A stretch of DNA of 7,892 nt from JBASRP01 sp044866075 (GTDB taxonomy: Bacteria > Actinomycetota > AC-67): contig JBIOTQ010000068.1 of NCBI GenBank assembly GCA_044866075.1, positions 1-7,892 on the forward strand, written 5' to 3'. The notes under the pieces are model-generated. The model saw nothing but the letters and a program-made list of their open reading frames with translations, ran no database searches and was not told where the DNA came from. The position numbers and the translations under genes were made by a program. This document shows positions 5,986 through 7,892 of this stretch, one piece after another (position 1 is the first letter of the stretch; each line of letters starts with the position of its first letter).

Positions 5986-6666
5986 ATGGCCGGCGAGCGC
6001 ATCGTCGAGGGGTACACGCTGGGGGTTTTCGCCTCCAACTGTTACGTCGCGGCCGGGCAAGCGGGCGGCTCGGCGGTCGTGATCGACGCCGGACAGGACG
6101 CGGCCCCGGTCTTGAAGGAGCGGCTCGAGGCGCACGGGTTGACGCTCGAAGCCGTTCTGCTGACGCACGGTCACATCGACCACATCTGGTCGGCGGCCGA
6201 AGTCGCCGACGCGGCCGGTGTCCCCGCGTACATCCACCCCGGGGATCGCTACATGCTCGACGATCCCGGGGCCGCGCTGGGCCGGATGGGCATGGGGCGA
6301 TTCGAGATCGCGACCCCGGCCGACGTCCGCGACCTGAGCGACGGGGACCGGTTCACTTTCGGGGACCTCACGCTCGAGACCTGCCACACGCCCGGCCACA
6401 CGCCGGGGCACTGCGTCTTCGTGACGGACGGGATCGTCTTCTCCGGCGACCTCATCTTCCAGGGCTCGATCGGTCGCACCGACTTCCCCGGCGGCTCGCT
6501 GGACGACCTGATGGATTCGATCCGGCGCGTCATCCTTCCGATGGACGACGACGTCGTGATCCTGTCCGGGCACGGCCCCGAGACGACCGTGGGTATCGAA
6601 CGCCGCACCAACCCGTTCGTGCTCGCCGATGCGCGCGGCGAGCTGCCGAGGCTGCTCGGCCTGTGA
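5986..6666 (+). CDS. MBL-fold metallo-hydrolase, glyoxalase II-like (YcbL type)
   Basis: Cytoplasmic metallo-beta-lactamase-fold hydrolase of the short glyoxalase II-like group. With the start at 5986 it has 226 residues. Metal ligands are visible: the HGHIDH motif at 61-66 (H61, H63, D65, H66), H138 in HTPGHTPGH, D155 in FSGDLIFQGSIGRTDFPGG, and H196 in SGHGPETTVG; the end ERRTNPF is also typical of this group. It lacks the C-terminal substrate-binding helices of classical glyoxalase II, so hydrolysis of S-lactoylglutathione is not assured, and Actinomycetota usually use other thiols; the real substrate cannot be read from the sequence. The start is set by a TAGGAT hexamer 7 bases upstream. 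The TGA overlaps the hisS GTG by four bases, so the two are probably co-translated. I recall such a hydrolase beside hisS in other Actinomycetota. Confidence 0.92.
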   Translation: MAGERIVEGYTLGVFASNCYVAAGQAGGSAVVIDAGQDAAPVLKERLEAHGLTLEAVLLTHGHIDHIWSAAEVADAAGVPAYIHPGDRYMLDDPGAALGRMGMGRFEIATPADVRDLSDGDRFTFGDLTLETCHTPGHTPGHCVFVTDGIVFSGDLIFQGSIGRTDFPGGSLDDLMDSIRRVILPMDDDVVILSGHGPETTVGIERRTNPFVLADARGELPRLLGL

Positions 6667-7892
6667 CCGCTCCGCAACCACCGCGCGGCACCCGCGACCT
6701 CCTGCCGCCTCTGTCTGAACGTTTCGCCGCGCTGGAGCGCGACGCGTCCGAGATCTTCGAGCGCGCGGGATACCGCCGCATCATCACGCCGGAGTTCGAG
6801 GCGACCGAGATCTTCACGCGCGGCATCGGCGAGGCGACCGACATCGTGACCAAGGAGATGTACACGTTCGAGGACCGCAGCGGGAACTCGCTGACGCTCC
6901 GCCCCGAGGGGACGGCGCCGGTCATGCGCGCGATCGTCACGCACCGGCTGTACGACGCCACCCTTCCGGTGAAGCTGTACTACGCGGCGCCGATGTTCCG
7001 GTACGAGCGGCCGCAGAAGGGCCGCTTCCGGCAGCACTTCCAGCTCGGGATCGAGGCGGTCGGCGCGGAGGATCCTGGGCTCGACGCGGAGGTCGTCGAG
7101 ATCGGCCTCGAGGTCGTGCGCGCCGCCGGCGCCGGTGAGGTGACGACTCTCCTCAACAGCCTGGGGCACCCGGCCGAGGAATGCCGCGGACGATACTTGC
7201 CGGCGCTGAAAGAGTTCCTCGAGAAGCACCGTGAGGAGCTCGACGCCGACTGCAAGCGCCGCATGGAGGTGAACCCGCTGCGCGTCTTCGACTGCAAGGT
7301 CGAGGCCGATCAGAAGATCCTCGCGAACGCGCCCACGATCGAGGAGTTCCTGTGCGACGCGTGCCGCGCGCATCTGGACGAGGTGAAGCGCTATCTGAAA
7401 GAGGCCGACATCTCGTTCGTGCCGGCGCCGCGGCTGGTGCGCGGCTTCGACTACTACACGCGGACCACGTTCGAGTACCAGTCCTCCGCCCTCGAGGCTG
7501 CGCAGAATGCGCTCGGCGGGGGAGGGCGTTATGACGGTCTCGTGGAGGAGCTCGGGGGGCCGCGGCTGCCGGGGATCGGGTTCGGGCTGGGCGTCGATCG
7601 GATCCTGCTTGCGCAGGAGGCCGCCGGCGCCGCGCCGGAGGCCGTGCGGCTCGACTGCTACGTCGTGCCGCTGTCCGACGGCGAGCGCGATCTGGCCGTC
7701 CGCTTGGTGCGCGCGCTGCGCGACGCGGGCCTCGCCGCGGACATGCCGTACGCCGTGAGAGGCTTGAAGGGGAACCTCAAGGCCGCCGACAAGCTCGGCG
7801 CACGGTTCGCCGCGTTGATCGGCGAGAAGGAGCGCGAAGCGGGCACGGCGACCCTGCGCGAGATGACGTCGGGCGAGCAGGAAGGGGTTCCC
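6663..7892 (+). CDS. hisS: Histidine-tRNA ligase (HisRS), 3' end cut by window
   Basis: Class II aminoacyl-tRNA synthetase that charges tRNA(His) with histidine. The frame is open for 410 codons to the window edge without a stop. Visible elements: RGTRDLLP (8-15); TLRPEGT (78-84); motif 2 around MFRYERPQKGRFRQHFQLGIE (111-131); an inserted helical domain (about 170-255) with Cys-rich DCK and FLCDACRAH; the histidine-binding RGFDYYTRTTFEY (260-272); GGGGRYDGL (285-293); motif 3 GFGLGVDRI (306-314); and the C-terminal anticodon-binding domain from about 328, including KAADKLGARFAALIGE. Bacterial HisRS is usually about 420-430 residues, so only some 10-20 are missing. The GTG start at 6663 overlaps the stop of the MBL hydrolase gene in GTGA, with no separate promoter or clear Shine-Dalgarno site, so translation is probably coupled to the upstream gene. 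Confidence 0.96.
   Translation, partial: MTAPQPPRGTRDLLPPLSERFAALERDASEIFERAGYRRIITPEFEATEIFTRGIGEATDIVTKEMYTFEDRSGNSLTLRPEGTAPVMRAIVTHRLYDATLPVKLYYAAPMFRYERPQKGRFRQHFQLGIEAVGAEDPGLDAEVVEIGLEVVRAAGAGEVTTLLNSLGHPAEECRGRYLPALKEFLEKHREELDADCKRRMEVNPLRVFDCKVEADQKILANAPTIEEFLCDACRAHLDEVKRYLKEADISFVPAPRLVRGFDYYTRTTFEYQSSALEAAQNALGGGGRYDGLVEELGGPRLPGIGFGLGVDRILLAQEAAGAAPEAVRLDCYVVPLSDGERDLAVRLVRALRDAGLAADMPYAVRGLKGNLKAADKLGARFAALIGEKEREAGTATLREMTSGEQEGVP

Overview
This GC-rich window is a stretch of bacterial housekeeping chromosome that reads almost entirely on the plus strand. The order secD-secF-apt-(small membrane protein)-rel-dtd, then an MBL-fold hydrolase and hisS, matches a neighbourhood I recall from Actinomycetota. 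A bifunctional long Rel, a long basic SecF tail and -10 hexamers placed directly in front of start codons also point to an actinobacterial lineage, possibly an uncultured one. This assignment is inference from gene order and protein style, not from a database search.

Layout. Positions 1-247 hold the C-terminal end of SecD, which overlaps SecF (247-1419) by one base; together they form the Sec translocon accessory complex. Apt (1429-1959, adenine salvage) follows after 9 bases. Next comes an unrecognised four-helix membrane protein (1982-2338), then a 117-base gap with a promoter and no gene, then Rel (2456-4711, (p)ppGpp synthetase/hydrolase) and D-aminoacyl-tRNA deacylase (4721-5170). A single minus-strand gene (5190-5804) encodes a small Tat-exported extracellular protein and converges on dtd with only 19 bases between them. 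A 181-base divergent intergenic region (5805-5985) leads to a glyoxalase II-like MBL-fold hydrolase (5986-6666). That gene overlaps hisS by four bases (6663 onward). hisS is open to the window's right edge and is missing roughly its last 10-20 residues.

The most distinctive feature is regulatory. Four plus-strand starts (apt, the membrane protein, rel, the MBL hydrolase) have a TANNNT hexamer (TAGGAT or TACAAT) ending 6-9 bases before the start codon and no evident Shine-Dalgarno sequence, which is the layout of leaderless or near-leaderless mRNAs. At apt the hexamer begins with the stop codon of secF, and a degenerate copy of the same arrangement lies at rel/dtd. By contrast secF and the minus-strand secreted gene have clear GGAGG sites. 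This contrast fixes the likely starts of Rel (751 aa), the MBL hydrolase (226 aa) and the Tat protein (204 aa), each shorter than the longest open frame.

I see no CRISPR array, mobile element, tRNA or rRNA, and no stretch over 300 bases without a gene. I do not find a defence or biosynthetic system. The least ordinary gene is the secreted Tat protein inside an otherwise conserved cluster.
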